Of a stretch of 64,000 bases of DNA, positions 1 to 11,838 are shown one piece after another; positions within the stretch are counted from its first letter, which is position 1; each line of letters starts with the position of its first letter. The stretch is from Phragmites australis (taxonomy: Eukaryota; Streptophyta; Magnoliopsida; Poales; Poaceae). The notes below the pieces were generated by a model, which saw only the letters and a program-made list of their open reading frames with translations, was not told the origin of the DNA and did not search any database. A program made the translations under genes and the position numbers. The stretch is from the NCBI RefSeq assembly GCF_958298935.1, contig NC_084924.1, positions 19,565,819 through 19,629,818 on the forward strand. The letters are read 5' to 3'.

Positions 1-1001
1 GCTACGTGATCTTCTCCGACGGGTGGAGCTACACTTCTCCAATGCACGATGACGAACCCGTTTGAGCTACACATCGACGTCGGCTATGTCTTCCGAAGGC
101 TGGTGACGATAGAAGGCAGAGGAGGAGCTTAGGTGGCGTAGAAGATAGTGCTCTAGCTTCGATTTCTCATCGAGAAGAGTGGGGATTTCCTTGGTCTAGT
201 TTGGGAATGGTGTAGGGGCCTCTCTTGAACCGATTTGGTCTAGGGTTTGGGGAGTCCAGCGGCGGCTCTATCTCTAACTCAATCTCTTTCTTTTGAATGT
301 TGATCTGACTAGAGATAAGAGAAGATTCGGAGGAGATGTCCCTATCCCATCCGTGATGAACTTCTATAGGTTCCTCCCTTCGTATCCGACACGGATTCTT
401 GTGATCCATGTTATTGTCGGAGGGATACAGAAGAAGGGGATCGATCCAACACGGAGAGGAAGGAGACGATGGTGCTATGGGTTGGCTTGCATCTTCACGC
501 GGAGATGGGCCAACTTGGGTTGTGGCCTATAACAGAAAGGGAGGGAGAGTGAGATAGAGCAGGAGAGAGAGGAGCAGAGTGGGCCGAATAGATATGGCGG
601 CCCAAAGAAGCGAAGGCTCCGTGGGCTGAAAAGAAGAGAGGAGGGAAAGGTGGGCTGGGCTCGGATGGAAAGGGAGGAGAGGGAAGAGGTCGGCTGAGGA
701 TTGGCTGAGAGGAGGAGGTCTCGGCCCAGGTTTTCAACAAGGGTTTTCCTTCATTGCATTTCCATGTATTTACATATACATACATGTATATGTATACTAT
801 ATATTATTTAATGTACACTACAAAACAAAAGCAGCATATAATCAAATAATTCAACAAACATACATCAAACTATTACAATAAAAAATTAGAAACCCTATAT
901 ACGTCTATTTATATATGTATGAATTGATTTTGTTTATTCCATTTATTTGATTTCCTTTGTATTAAAATAAATCTTTATTTATTCCAATTAGGGCTGGTAC
1001 A
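1..1001 (-). repeat. Long LTR fragment, Ty3/gypsy-type
   Basis: No credible gene is visible. The GC-rich block at about 420-740 followed by an AT-rich tail at 750-1000 matches the layout of the solo LTRs at 21022-24131 and 61436-63468. The right edge is placed at the terminal ...GGTACA near 1001. By comparison with those copies the LTR reads on the minus strand and starts here with TGTACC. The left end runs off the window, so no target duplication can be checked. The short open frames inside look like chance. Confidence 0.5.
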
Positions 1002-1062
1002 AAAGAATCCAACCATAAATCTATTATTAAAGTGATTAATAATACCAATACCAGAACCAGTT

Positions 1063-2267
1063 TGTCACGGCAGGCGACAAGTCCCGAACACATCATGATC
1101 AACTCACCGAGAAGATCAGCGCCGCAATAGCAGCAGCGCCTCTACGGTATCCACATATACTGGGTAGAAACACCGAGCGTCAATGTGCTAGCACCGCACA
1201 CACGGCTAGGGTTTTGGGAGATTGTGTAGAAGGTTGCGGTTAGGGTTCGGAAAGGCTCAACCTTAGCACGCCCTACCCATGCCTCTCCTTATATAGAGCT
1301 CGCCAATAGGCTTTCACGTTGGAAGCCCTTTAGGACTCTAACTTATCACTAATCACAATCCAATCCAAACCCATATACAAATCCAATTCGCATGTTTTGT
1401 TCCAACCCATTAAGTGTGTGACCCGTTAGGTTCATGTACAAACTGCTACGACTCGGAAACCCATTCCAAACTGAAATCAATAGTGATCCCTAGCATGACA
1501 TGTTGACTCCCGAGTATACACAAAAGATTATATCGGTTGAACCTTGATATACACATGCACCGATCTCTTCGCCTCACGATATCAGTCAAGCTCAAGGAGA
1601 GATATGTGCCACCCTTGTGATAGCTCACTCGATCAAGTAGTGGATTCATCATGACTAACTCTTTAATCATATTGGTATGGCCATGCACTTTCTCAATCCA
1701 ACTACATCGAGGGGCACAGAGATATCTCTCCCGTTATCAAGGAGGGGTAAATTCTATCTTGATGTCTCACACCCCATGACATGTTTTATGACAAGCCTAA
1801 AAACTACATTTATGACTACTCAGTTACGAAATAGCGTTTGGCAGCCTCAAAGTATGCACTACACATTTTAGGATCAATAAAGATCTCAGGTCTAAGGATC
1901 CTATAGGTACACCATTTGAGATAACAACTGATAGCACATCATAAATAACAATCCCAGCAGTATCTCAAGGTGGATCTATCCAACATCATGTTCTCTAGCA
2001 TAAATGTTCACATTATTGACTTAGTATCTTTATACCTGTGATCCATGAAATGTGATCATCAATCAATACATGTGCTGGTCTTATGTATCATCACAAAGAT
2101 ATGCGACAAGGAATCGATTAAGAATAACATCATGATATAAACAAAGAGTTTCATGAACAAGTCACAAAAGGTAGTCATTCTTAGAATAACATATTATTCA
2201 AAAGTACATTAACATAAATATGTGATATAATCATCTTTATGATACCCTTAGGGGCATATCACCTTCA
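1063..2267 (-). repeat. LTR, same family as 37951-39503
   Basis: Read on the minus strand this begins TGAAGGTGATATGCC at 2267 and stays collinear with the + strand solo LTR at 37951-39503 through U3, a TATA box (CTCTATATAAGG, near 1290) and the leader with AAACCCTAGCC. Similarity fades near 1100, and the left edge at about 1063 is a guess. The 36-bp tandem repeat found in the U5 part of the other copy is absent here. No 5-bp duplication was found around this copy, so it may be truncated. It lies directly downstream of the broken gag-protease remnant. Confidence 0.7.
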
Positions 2268-2309
2268 TTTATAACATTACATTGCTATAAGCTGAGATGA
2301 AGAAATTGG

Positions 2310-2889
2310 CTATAAAGACATGGGTACAAAATCATCTCTAGTAACACTAAGAAAATCATAACCCGAGATATCTTGACCGGATAAACATTGAACATTCCCG
2401 TGTTGCCAATCTACCAAAGCATCGTCTAAAGCAACAAAAACTGATGTATCCGTATGGACAACCTCTACTTCATCATCTATCCATTGAATCAAGAATTGGT
2501 GCAAACTAGAAGGTACATAATGATTTGCATGAATCCAATCACGTCCTAATAACACGTTGTAGTTACCTTGCATATCGACGACGAAGAAATCCATAGGCAC
2601 CATCCTGCTCCCATTGGTGAGCTCCATAGAAATCACACCCTTAGCCTCCGTAGGATCACCAGTGAAGACATTAAACACCAAGTTCGTCTTCAAGAGCTCA
2701 TTGTCCTCCTGGCATTAAGTTCATGGTAGCTCCACCATCCACTAGCATCCTAAAAATCATCCTTCCATCAATATGTCCCTTAACATACAATGGTCTCATA
2801 TTTAGCCAAAAGTGTACTAAATTTAGGTTTGTCCTTTTCAAGCTTCTTAGTGGTTTTGCTCTTGCTTTCATTGACATTCCAATGACCAA
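2310..2889 (-). pseudogene. Ty3/gypsy aspartic protease remnant
   Basis: On the minus strand two adjacent open stretches (2889-2698 and 2693-2310) encode pieces of a retropepsin. The first carries MLVDGGATMNLMP, the Asp-Gly-Gly-Ala active-site loop of plant Ty3/gypsy proteases. The second carries NVLLGRDWIHA, the conserved C-terminal protease strand. The two are in different frames with stops between them, so it is a dead copy. It follows the gag remnant (4425-3625) in the expected gag-pro order. Reverse transcriptase, RNase H and integrase are missing: the sequence stops at about 2290, where an unrelated LTR begins. Confidence 0.8.
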
Positions 2890-3279
2890 CCTTTGAACTT
2901 CTAGGCGTGACCACCTTTGGCCTCACATTATCCTCACTAATGATTACATTCTTGCCTTTAGTCAGTTCGTCTTGAGATGGTCGAATCAAGACTTTTTTCT
3001 CCTCAAAGTTCATCATGTTGATAGGATCAATATCAAGCTTCATCTTAGAATTTTCAGCAAAGTTCAATCGTCCTTCATTATTGGCCGATTGAACCTGTCC
3101 ACGAAAAACATTACAATAATTACTAGTGTGAGAATACGAATTATGCCTTTAAAATATGCATGCTTTTTAATCTCCTCAAGTGGTGGAATGACATGATTAG
3201 GAGACAAACTAATTTGTTTTTCTTGTAGTAAGGGATCAAATATTCTATCACACTTAGTAACATCAAATGTAAATTTCAT
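2780..3279 (-). pseudogene. gag-pro linker remnant, Ty3/gypsy
   Basis: Short lysine-rich open stretches (3279-3064 and 3067-2780) lie between the gag core and the protease of the same minus-strand element. Position and composition fit the nucleocapsid-to-protease linker of a plant gypsy polyprotein. I see no clear zinc knuckle. Frame changes and stops show it cannot be translated through. Confidence 0.5.
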
Positions 3280-3624
3280 CTCTTCTTACCGATTCTTTTG
3301 TGGAGTCGGCTTTAAAGCAGAGCATACAAATGGCTTAGAATTAGAGTTATGTCCATTCGGCTATGCACATGTCTACACTATCATAATCTGATGAATCATC
3401 CTCATATTCAACTACATTAACACTCGGACGATCCACTTTGTGCTTTTCATTAATTTTTTAAACTTTTCTATGCTCTTTGGCACAACTTTCTTGAGCTAGA
3501 GCCAACTCAAAATTTGGTTCACATCTAAAAATTATTGTCCTTCTAATCTCTCTTTGATGTGTGCATGCAAACTAGCAAAAACTAATTCAGCTAGATCCCT
3601 ATCGGAGAAAATTACATTAAAACA

Positions 3625-4425
3625 TCAATTTTTAGTATCTCTAAACCACCTAATGTATTCAGAAATAGACTCATTATACTTTTGTGTAACATACATCAAG
3701 TAAATTAACCTCAACTCTGTGTCTCCGGTATAGAAATATTCATGAAATTTTTCCTCAAATTTTTCCTCCAGAATAGAGTTAGGCGCAAGCGAAGTAAACC
3801 AAGTAAATGCATTGCCGAAAAGTGATAACATAAATAAGCGTAATCTTAAAGCATCACTACCACCGGCTTTACCACATTGCGCAAGAAATTGTCCTATGTG
3901 TTCCATTGTGGTTCTACCACCCTCCTTGTTGAATTTAACAAAATTAGGAACTTTAAACCTACAAGAATATAGAATTGTGTCATAATAATTAGGGTATAAT
4001 TTTTTATAAATATGTGATTTACCTTTAAGTGCTACCCCAAAATAGTTTGCCCTCAAAATATTAGTCATTTGCTCTTTGATGCTTTTAGGCCACAAAAGCG
4101 TTTCGGCCATGGGCCGATTGGATGGCACATTAGAATATGGTTGTGGCCTAAAAGGTTGTGGTTGTGACGTATCATGAGAGTAGGAAACTATGAGCTGCAC
4201 ATGTGGAGTATTTTGTAAAGAACCATTAAAATAAGTATCCAGTAATGGACCATAAGGCATGCCGGTACCTTGTGGGGGTATAGGAGGTGTGCTATATGCC
4301 ACGGTATTGTAGAGAACTAATGGCATGCTTGCTAAAATTTTATTAGTTTGGCTATTAGTTGCATGTGGAACCAAACTAGTTATGCTAGATGAAGTGTTTG
4401 GGAAAAAAAACAAATGAAGAGACAT
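3625..4425 (-). pseudogene. Ty3/gypsy gag (capsid) remnant
   Basis: A 266-codon open stretch on the minus strand has the plant retrotransposon gag core: a GGRTTMEHIGQFLAQCG segment, then LRLRLFMLSLFGNAFTWF, then a region around EKFHEYFY. It ends near YIRWFRDTKN, the usual end of the capsid-like domain. The first roughly 90 residues are proline/serine-rich and variable, as is normal. Capsid-like gag assembles particles around the element RNA. The neighbouring stretch 5137-4655 is probably its N-terminal part, separated by stops. The element is gag-pro only and inactive. Confidence 0.85.
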
Positions 4426-4654
4426 CCGGTTTGCTAGTACTCAGTGTATTTAATGGAGGTGTCACCATGTTGGACGAACCTTCATTGGTTCAGTTATAGG
4501 TTTGTTGCATCGGTATATTTTGTTGTGTAGGCAAAGATGTTGCAAATTATACTGATGAAGCTAAAGGTACTTGTTGAAATTAGTTATTACCATTGGAATT
4601 CAATGTGCTAGCATCATGCAATTGGGGCTATTTTTCACCTTTTTCATCTTGCAA

Positions 4655-5137
4655 TTAAACAAACAAAGCCCTAACACGACTAGATAATACATGATCTAGA
4701 CTTTTAACCAATGTTTCAGAATTATTAAATATAGCAGCACCAACAGAATGATCAACGGTATGTGCAATGTGCTCTTTTAAATCACAAGTGAAATCACTTA
4801 CATTGGTCTTTACCTCATGCTTGGCACGGACAATTGACATCAGATCGCCCTTCTTGATGATGCCTTGACGTGTTCTCTGATAGCATGCAAGCATAATCTT
4901 CTCCACCTTTCGCTTTTGAGCTTCAATAGCTTGGTGATCCCTCTCGAGAAGCTCTTCAAGCATCGATGCAATAATGTTGTCAGGAGAATTTCGGCCTCCT
5001 TGCCGTCCATGGCCGAACGATGGTGCAAAGGGAGATGGCGCCAAAACCCTAGGTGTGAATGTTGATGGAGAACCGTCGATTCCTAGTGGAGTCACCAATT
5101 TGTGTTGGGCGAGGAATTTAGCAATCCCATGCAACAT
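4655..5137 (-). pseudogene. N-terminal gag region, same gypsy element
   Basis: A 160-codon minus-strand stretch upstream of the gag core in the same orientation. It contains a charged segment with RDHQAIEAQKRKVEK that looks helical and a proline-rich start. Grass gypsy polyproteins commonly begin with such a variable region before the capsid core. The assignment rests mainly on position. The initiator lies just downstream of the presumed LTR/primer-site region at about 5090-5160. Confidence 0.5.
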
Positions 5138-5139
5138 AC

Positions 5140-6080
5140 AGATCCGTCCTGGATAACTATCGCTTTTGCAGCGACACGCGACCTATTTATAAGCAAATAA
5201 GCAAAGGATTTTGACCAGCAACCTTGGGGACCATCGCTCGGACGATTTATGAGCAAATCGACAAAGAACTACTACCCAAATCACAAGGATTCGAAGTAGG
5301 AACGAAGAACTACTCTAAAACTATCCTAAAGTGCAGAAAAGTAGATGTAATAGTTACGATTTACTAAGTTGTTGTTGCAACCGATCACCACCCTCAACTA
5401 TTTATAAGGGGGACATGGTCTTGGTCCTAGGGAATCAATGTAGGACTCTATTCCAACCCTACACGCCCTGTTCAACCAAAAACGTGAAAGAAATCTGAAC
5501 AGATCTTCGAATCTAAACCGACTCGGATTTGGTCTGAACACCGGATGTTCCGGCGAGAATAAATTTCTGAACACCAGACCTTTTGGCAAGTTTAATTCGG
5601 CTGGAACTCTAAACTGTGTCTTTACGTACAAAGGATGTTCCGATGGCCGAAATGAACTCACCGGAGGCTTCACCGGATGGTTTTCCAGAGAATCAATTTT
5701 CGACAAAATATCCCATTTGCGCGCACCGGATAATCCAACGTCCATCAAATACCTCATCGGACTGTTTTTTTCTTGAGAGTATGTTATTATGCATGAAATC
5801 TCCGTTGTTCACACTGGATAGTTCGGTGTCCGCTAGATGCACTGCCGGACTAATTTATTAAGAAAGCATGTTTTCAGCACAAACTTGAGCTACATTGGCC
5901 GGATAGTCTTACGTTCACTTCATGCCTCACCGAACTATTTTCCAGAGAGCATGTTTTTTCAACAATAATTAGCTTAACTCACCGGATAGTCCGGCAACTA
6001 CAAATTCTCCACACAGGACTATCCGGCGTTAAAAAAACCTGGATCGTGCCACTTCTACTATCAACAACCACTCACAAATT
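5140..6080 (-). repeat. Probable 5' LTR and leader of the gypsy element
   Basis: On the minus strand this region precedes the gag remnant and looks like an LTR. A U3 rich in short CCGG-containing repeats (variants of GGACTATCCGGTG, about 5480-6050) is followed by a TATA-like CTTATAAATAG near 5400 and a transcribed leader ending near 5150. A possible primer site, TTGGTGACTCCA, lies at about 5085-5100. The same style of GGATAGTCCGG repeats recurs in the LTR at 46.1-47.7 kb. The 5' boundary could not be fixed. Confidence 0.5.
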
Positions 6081-6694
6081 ATTTATTTCGAGCAATTAAT
6101 TTGTCGAAAAGTATGCACACTTACATTTGTTACTTACATTTGAATATGTGCACTTGCTTCTGTCGTAATCTAAAAAAAATAAAAAAAAACAACACCAGCC
6201 TGCAACTGCCCAGAGCATCGGTGTTGCCTGCCTCCTTCATCATCGCTTTTTCAGCTTGCCATTGCCAATGCCTCCTGACCGCTTCTCCAAGTCCCCTCTG
6301 CATTACCTCATATCCCATGGCTCACCGTCGTCGGATCTACCATCCACTGATAACCATAACTCACACTACCCTCTAGTCCTCCACCCACAGTCCTTGTGCC
6401 GTTAGGGTTGCTAGTTGTGGATCAAGAGATTATCCAACACCAATTCAAAACATTATACAAGTACTATATTATTTCTGAGAATTGCAAGAGCACTTCTATT
6501 TTACCCAGTTCCTCTGTTTACTCGCACCATCACACACTTACGAGAAGGTGCTAATTCAATGGGTTTGTGAATATGGTTGCAATGTTATAAAACCTTGATA
6601 ATTCCAGCACACTGTCGAAAAATAAATAGGAGCTTAGACGGATCAAGAGATTGGATGAATATGATGCAGATTCTATCCACGGCAAAAGATAAAA
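6081..6694. other. Unassigned sequence before MULE-1
   Basis: About 600 bases with no gene, RNA or repeat that I recognise. Short open frames exist on both strands (for example 6101-6376), but they have biased, unconserved-looking composition and are probably chance. Confidence 0.4.
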
Positions 6695-7330
6695 GGCGAA
6701 ATTTGCTACATGACACTCTGACTATGTGGGCAAATTTGGAAATTTAGACAACATACGCGACCGTATTTGCGAAATTAGACAACATATTGACGTATTTGCA
6801 AATCTAGCACTCGTATTCGGTATCTCAAATTCCGAAATTTGGATTTCGGTAACTAAAATTCCGAAAACACCCCGGGCCCACTGAATTCGGCAACTGAGGT
6901 GTTGAATACGGCACTGTGGGCCGTATTCGGCACCTCAGTTGCCGAATACACCCTGTACTCTGCTGTATTCGGCAACTGAGGTGCCGAATACGGCCCACAG
7001 TGCCGTATTCGGCACCTCAGTTGCCGAATTGAGTGCATATGTCACTTTCACGTCCTGTTGATGCTTTCGGTGTGTGCGTGCCAGCGGGATGCTGCTTTTG
7101 CGCTTAATAAAAAGCCTTGACTCGCAGAAGAGAGAAGGGAGAAGAGAAGAGAGCAGCAAAGGAGAGAGGGGAGAAGAGAAGAGAGCAGCAAAGGAGAGAA
7201 GGGAGAAGAAAAGAGAGCAGCAGTGGAGAGAAGAGAGCAGCAGCGGAGCAACGCTAGGAGAAGCAGCTCGAGTAGAGGGGGCAGCCGGAGAGGATCAACG
7301 CGAGCAGCAGCCGCGCTCAATTTCCTTAAG
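6695..7330 (+). repeat. MULE-1 left terminal inverted repeat and leader
   Basis: The outer part (6695-6880) is collinear with the reversed right end. The middle (6885-7036) is built from alternating direct and inverted copies of ATTCGGCAACTGAGGTGCCG. The inner part (7105-7330) is a purine-rich block of AGAGAGAAG and AGCAGC repeats that also occurs reversed at the right end. The inner block ends at CTTAAG before GTAAGT (7331), a good donor site, so it is probably the 5' leader of MURA. Confidence 0.8.
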
Positions 7331-7762
7331 GTAAGTTTTTAGATTACGTAGTTAATTAGTAATTGTAATTAGATTTTTCTTAGTTCGTTCAGAAGTATAT
7401 TAGTCCTTTCGTCAGTATATTGTTAAATTCATTCAAGTACATTTGATTAATTATATTATTTTGGTAAATTAGAGTATTTAAATTAATGATTTAGTTGGGT
7501 TATATAATTTTTATTAGTAAGTGTGATTAGATTCTTTACTTAATATAGTAACATGAATTTATGTGATTTAATCTAGGTAATTAGTTTTATTAAAGTAATA
7601 TAATTAATCAATTAACTTGATTAATTAGTTTAATCACTTAGGTTTGGTAGAACCGTAGAAGATAGTGTCCAGTAGCAACAAAGATGCATATTAGTTGTAT
7701 ATTGCACTATTTAATTAGTATTATTTTTGTACTTATTATTTATTACATGTACATTTATTTAG
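7331..7762 (+). other. Probable intron in the MURA 5' leader
   Basis: An AT-rich stretch starts with GTAAGTTTTT at 7331 and ends TTATTTAG at 7762, eleven bases before the MURA start codon. It separates the purine-rich leader from the coding start. No transcript is available to confirm it. Confidence 0.6.
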
Positions 7763-7772
7763 GAGATACGGT

Positions 7773-10367
7773 ATGATTTTCCATATTTATTATGGAGAAC
7801 GTCCCACAGTTTTGCACGGGAGACTTGTAACAATTCAGAACTGTCAGCACATAGAGAGTTCGGTTGAGGTACCTATTGATCTAGATGGTCTGAAATCACA
7901 TATTATGCGCCTTTTGCGTGTGAACCTGCAGTCCCATACTGTTGTCTTAGAGGGTGTACGGCCGCGGCTTGTTCCAAATAGCTCGGTCGTTGTCCATACG
8001 TTGTTCGAGATGAGTAGGAACAACGCATGGGCTTTGTACTCACGCAAGGCATTGGAGGAGAACTTTGATATGGCGGTGTACGTAAACATAGTGTCACGAC
8101 TGGTGCAAGGTGATGCAGTGACCACTGTGGAAGGCTCAGGCCAGCAGGTGATGCATGAAGAGGATGGAGGGCATGTCGGGGAGGGCAGTTCCAGTATAGA
8201 GGGAGGTAGAGTGGACCCTTGTGAGGTCGATGCAGGATGCATGGATAATGAAGACGGTGGTAGCGGGGATGAAGAAGCTGCTGACAATGATGACCCGGTC
8301 CCGGCGATCCAATACTTTCGTGGTACTAGGCTCCTGATTGTGTCGTCGTTGAGTATAACACCTTATCTAACTAGGGATACTAGAATAGCGACATTCAGGT
8401 CGGGCAACAGTTTCGTAATAGAGGGGAGGTCATCCATTTTATTAGCAACTATGCTGTAATAACAAGAAGGGACCACAAGTGCGCCCGGTCTAACCCTACG
8501 GAGTATGAGGTCAGGTGTACGAAGCACCCGAATTGCCCTTACTTCGTACGAGCACATCAGCCGAAATATGAGAACTATTTTGTGATCAGTAGACACACCC
8601 CACATACATGCAGCGAAGAGGCTATTAGGAATGTGAGCCACGCCGTTGATGCGAGGTTCGTACCCCAACTCCTCATCACGCTTATTGGCACAGAAATTTG
8701 TTTGTCGCCAAAATCGATTATGGGAGAGGTGCACACTAAGACTGGCATGCTTATCAATTACCACACCGCGTGGCGAGCGAAGCAGAAGGCGTTGAAGATG
8801 CTATTTGGAAGCTTCGAAGAGTCATACAACAATGCTCTGAGACTGCTGCAGAAGATTGCCATGACGAATCCAGGGACTCAGTGGGCCATGGCGGATGAGC
8901 CGATCAGGCTAGATGATGGGTCATATAGCACCACTGACCGATACCTCATTAGGTTATTCTGGTCCTTTGGACAATGCATCGAAGCATTCAGGCATTGTAG
9001 GCCGGTTGTATGCGTGGATGCCACATTTCTAAGCGGCAAGTTCCATGGTACCCTTATGACAGCAATGGCGGCGGATGAAAATAATCAGATCATTCCTCTC
9101 GCCTTTGCAATGGTTGAGAGTGAAAACAATGATAGTTGGTTGTGGTTCCTCACCTTGGTAAGGACACGTGTCGTGGGAAATAGGGAACGAGTTTGCGTCA
9201 TCTCAGACCGCAACAAGGGTCTTCTGCATGCATTGGACGTGCTGCATGATAGCACAAACTGCTCCATTGCATGGCCTGATGTGGAGAGAAAATGGTGCAT
9301 GCGACACTTGGGCGCGAACCTGTACACAAGGTACCGCAGCAAGTCTCTTGTAAAGAGATTCAAAGGGCTATGTCTTCAGAACCAGCAGGCGAAGTTCAAT
9401 GAGATATGGAGAGAGTTAAATGAGACCACTCGCAAGATGATGGCAGACCAGCAAGCAGGGGAGGATCAACTGCGGGCGCAAATGGTTGGGGGCCAAACTA
9501 TCGTTAGTCGTTCACGTGGTACATTTAGCCAGTGGATAGCGGGGAAGCCGGCGGAGCGTTGGGCCCTTATCCATGACACTCATGGTGCCAGGTTAGCGCA
9601 TAGAATTGTAATGATCATATTGTACCGATTCTTATGCAAATAGCCATTCTAAAATTATTGTATCCCATGTTAGGTACTCCATCATGACAACGAACATAGC
9701 GGAGGCGTTCAACAATGTCCTAAAGGGAGTACGGGGCCTCCCATTGTGTGCCATTATTGAGCTCACATTCTACAGAACGGCGAACTACTTTCGAGACCGT
9801 GGTAATGCTGCTATGAAGTGCAGCACACGGTTTGCACCTAAGGTGGAGCAAATCATATCAAGAAGGAGGAGCAAGGCACACTTTCATCAGTCGAGGATCT
9901 ACGACTTGGCCAACAATGACTTTGAGGTCATGTGCCGCCGTAGGTATGCTTCAGGGTATAGCGCCGGGGACACCGTGCAGCAATGTCAACTTGGACCTAA
10001 CGAGGTGAAGTGCACATGCAATAAGCCAAAACTGCACCATATCCCGTGTTCGCATGTCTTAGCCGCTTGCAGGGATATAGATGGCAATGACGGATCACAG
10101 TACGTATCACCGTACTTCACGATCGATGCATTGAGGAGCACATGGCTTCCAAAGATGCGGTCCTTTAACATCGGAACCAACTACAAATCGATCGAGGGCC
10201 CTAAGTGGGTACCTTATCCACGAGCACGACGCACAGATCCTGGAAGGCCTAGATCTATGAGGCTGCAAGGTGACATGGATGAAGCAGATGCTGTTGATGG
10301 CCTTCGCAGGTGCAAACTTTGCAAACAACCTGGCCATGACAGGAGGACTTGCCCGACCCGTCAGTAA
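7773..10367 (+). CDS. MURA transposase, Mutator-like (MULE-1)
   Basis: This encodes the transposase that cuts and moves MULE-1 and related non-autonomous copies. Starting at ATG 7773, the N-terminal part is followed by an acidic linker (near 8220-8300). The frame changes between about 8320 and 8400, by an intron (possible GT near 8322, AG near 8396) or a frameshift, entering the zinc-binding N-terminal domain (GQQFRNRGEVIHF). The MULE catalytic domain follows, with aspartates in VVCVDATFLSG and VCVISDRNKG and a C-x2-H motif (CMRHLGAN). An intron at 9592-9673 (GTTAGC...TTAG) restores GAR-YSIMTTNIAEAF. The tail has a SWIM zinc finger (CTCNKPKLHHIPCSH) and a CCHC knuckle (CKLCKQPGHDRRTC). The catalytic part is otherwise open, so it may be functional if the first junction is spliced. 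Confidence 0.9.
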
Positions 10368-10605
10368 ACTATCAGCCCACTGTCAAACTGAACTGTCTTA
10401 GAGACTTTGTATTGTAAAATGTTATTCACCTGTTAGTTGTACTACTTATTGTGCATTATGTGGTTTGCATTGTACCCCTTTAGACAAGAAGTGACCATTG
10501 TATTGTAAATGTAATTTTATTTATTTATTTCGTGTTTCTTAAATATTCATGGATCCGTGTTTTGATGCAGAGATAGAGCGTAGGTAGTCAGTGAGCAAGA
10601 AATCT
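10368..10605 (+). other. MURA 3' region and gap to the Myb/SANT-like gene
   Basis: A 238-base gap between two genes on the same strand. It is AT-rich and contains AATAAA-like and TTATTTATTTATTT tracts suited to 3' end formation for MURA. GATGCAG just before the next gene resembles a splice acceptor, so the second gene may have an upstream non-coding exon. Confidence 0.4.
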
Positions 10606-11572
10606 ATGGCGGAATCCTCTAGTACAGGCTTTCCATGGACACCTGCAATGATCGCTATAGCACTTAATGCCTCCTTACAGGTTATGCGCGAAGGAAACGA
10701 TGATCCGTTAAAGGAGAACAACATAATCCAAGCCGTGGCGAAATTGCATGCAAGACCCATATGTTCTAGGTTAACCGCGCCGCTCCAATGTGTAACCACC
10801 GAGGACCTTAGGGCCCTCTTGTATCACCGGCGTCAAATGTATCTGAGGGTCCGCGAACTGGCCGACCATCCTTCTGTGATAGGTTTCTCTAGGAGGCAAA
10901 GAACGATAGTAATGTCGCCGGACCAGTATGCATCCCATATTCAGGTATGTCATATAAACATTTGGTCACCCTACTTATCTTATTTCCATTTATTCGAACG
11001 GTCCTCTTCTGCGTCAGGCTTTCCCGGAAGATGAACAGTTGATCAACAAAGAAATCTCACACTTCTTGACGATGTATATGCTCTTCGGCGGAGGTGTGAT
11101 GCCTGGTTCGCGTAGAAGACGACGATAGTCAGCGAATCAAAGGGGTACAGAGGCGACCTCTACGAATCATCCAGATAATGACGAGGACGAAGACGATGAC
11201 GATTTCATGCCCCCCATGCCTAGACGTTCGAACAGAAATACAGGAGAAAGTTCTAGGAACACTGCAAAAGGACGTTCACGCACAACATCGAGATGCCATA
11301 CAACTGATAGGGAAATAGGACGTGGTACCACCTCGGAGAAACCTCAAGATGATGACGACGACGACGATTTCATGCCACAACGACCCCGCCCTCCGAGGCT
11401 TCCATCTCCGGAGGACACCGATGACCCTGAAAATGATGATGGATTTGCTCGTACTCATTTTTACAACTTTCCAGAACCACCTCGGAGACGACAACCATCT
11501 TACCCGGAGAGCTTTGACCATCGCACCTGGAATTCTTACGCTAATTTACGTCGCCACTTTCCTTCGCCCTAA
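10606..11572 (+). pseudogene. Myb/SANT-like DNA-binding protein in MULE-1, one stop
   Basis: Exon 1 (10606-10944) and exon 2 (11018-11572) flank a GTATGT...TCAG intron in phase 0. The protein has the layout of the plant Myb/SANT-like family, whose members are DNA- or transposase-binding proteins: WTPAMIAIALNASL opening, a central YHRRQMYLRVREL helix, then GFSRRQRTIVMSPDQYASHI and FPEDEQLINKEI. A basic RRRRR patch and an acidic serine/arginine-rich tail follow. Exon 2 has one in-frame TAG at 11126-11128, after which the frame stays open to the TAA at 11570. A single C-to-T change from CAG explains it. Alternatively the short product may be the real one. Confidence 0.65.
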
Positions 11573-11838
11573 GCATCTATTGTAACCCTATATATTTTAT
11601 TCCCTTAAGGCATGTTATTATGTTCTTTAGGCGTATCGTACATGATAATGTTTGTTGTTGTCCGCTCTTTATGTGTAACCTCTGTACCGGGTTTCATGCT
11701 ACTTATGCTTTACAACTACTATTGTTTCCTCTGTACTGAGAATTTCTTAAATTAACAATACAGTGAATAAGACATAATAGGGATGACCTTGACATTAAAA
11801 TCAATAATACATGTGTCATGACAAATTGTCCTGGCTAC
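11573..11838. other. Gap between converging genes of MULE-1
   Basis: About 265 bases between the stop of the + strand Myb/SANT-like gene and the stop of the - strand PMD gene. AT-rich with TGTAA/TTGT motifs, as expected for two facing 3' ends. No coding potential seen. Confidence 0.5.

Noticed and set aside
5398..6080. CCGG-rich short repeats as an operator or protein-binding array
   Set aside because: The same kind of repeat occurs in another LTR at 46.3-46.9 kb, so it is an ordinary U3 feature of these retroelements.
7844..8287. 147-codon open frame on the minus strand
   Set aside because: It is antisense to the first MURA exon and reads as serine/proline-rich low complexity, an antisense shadow.
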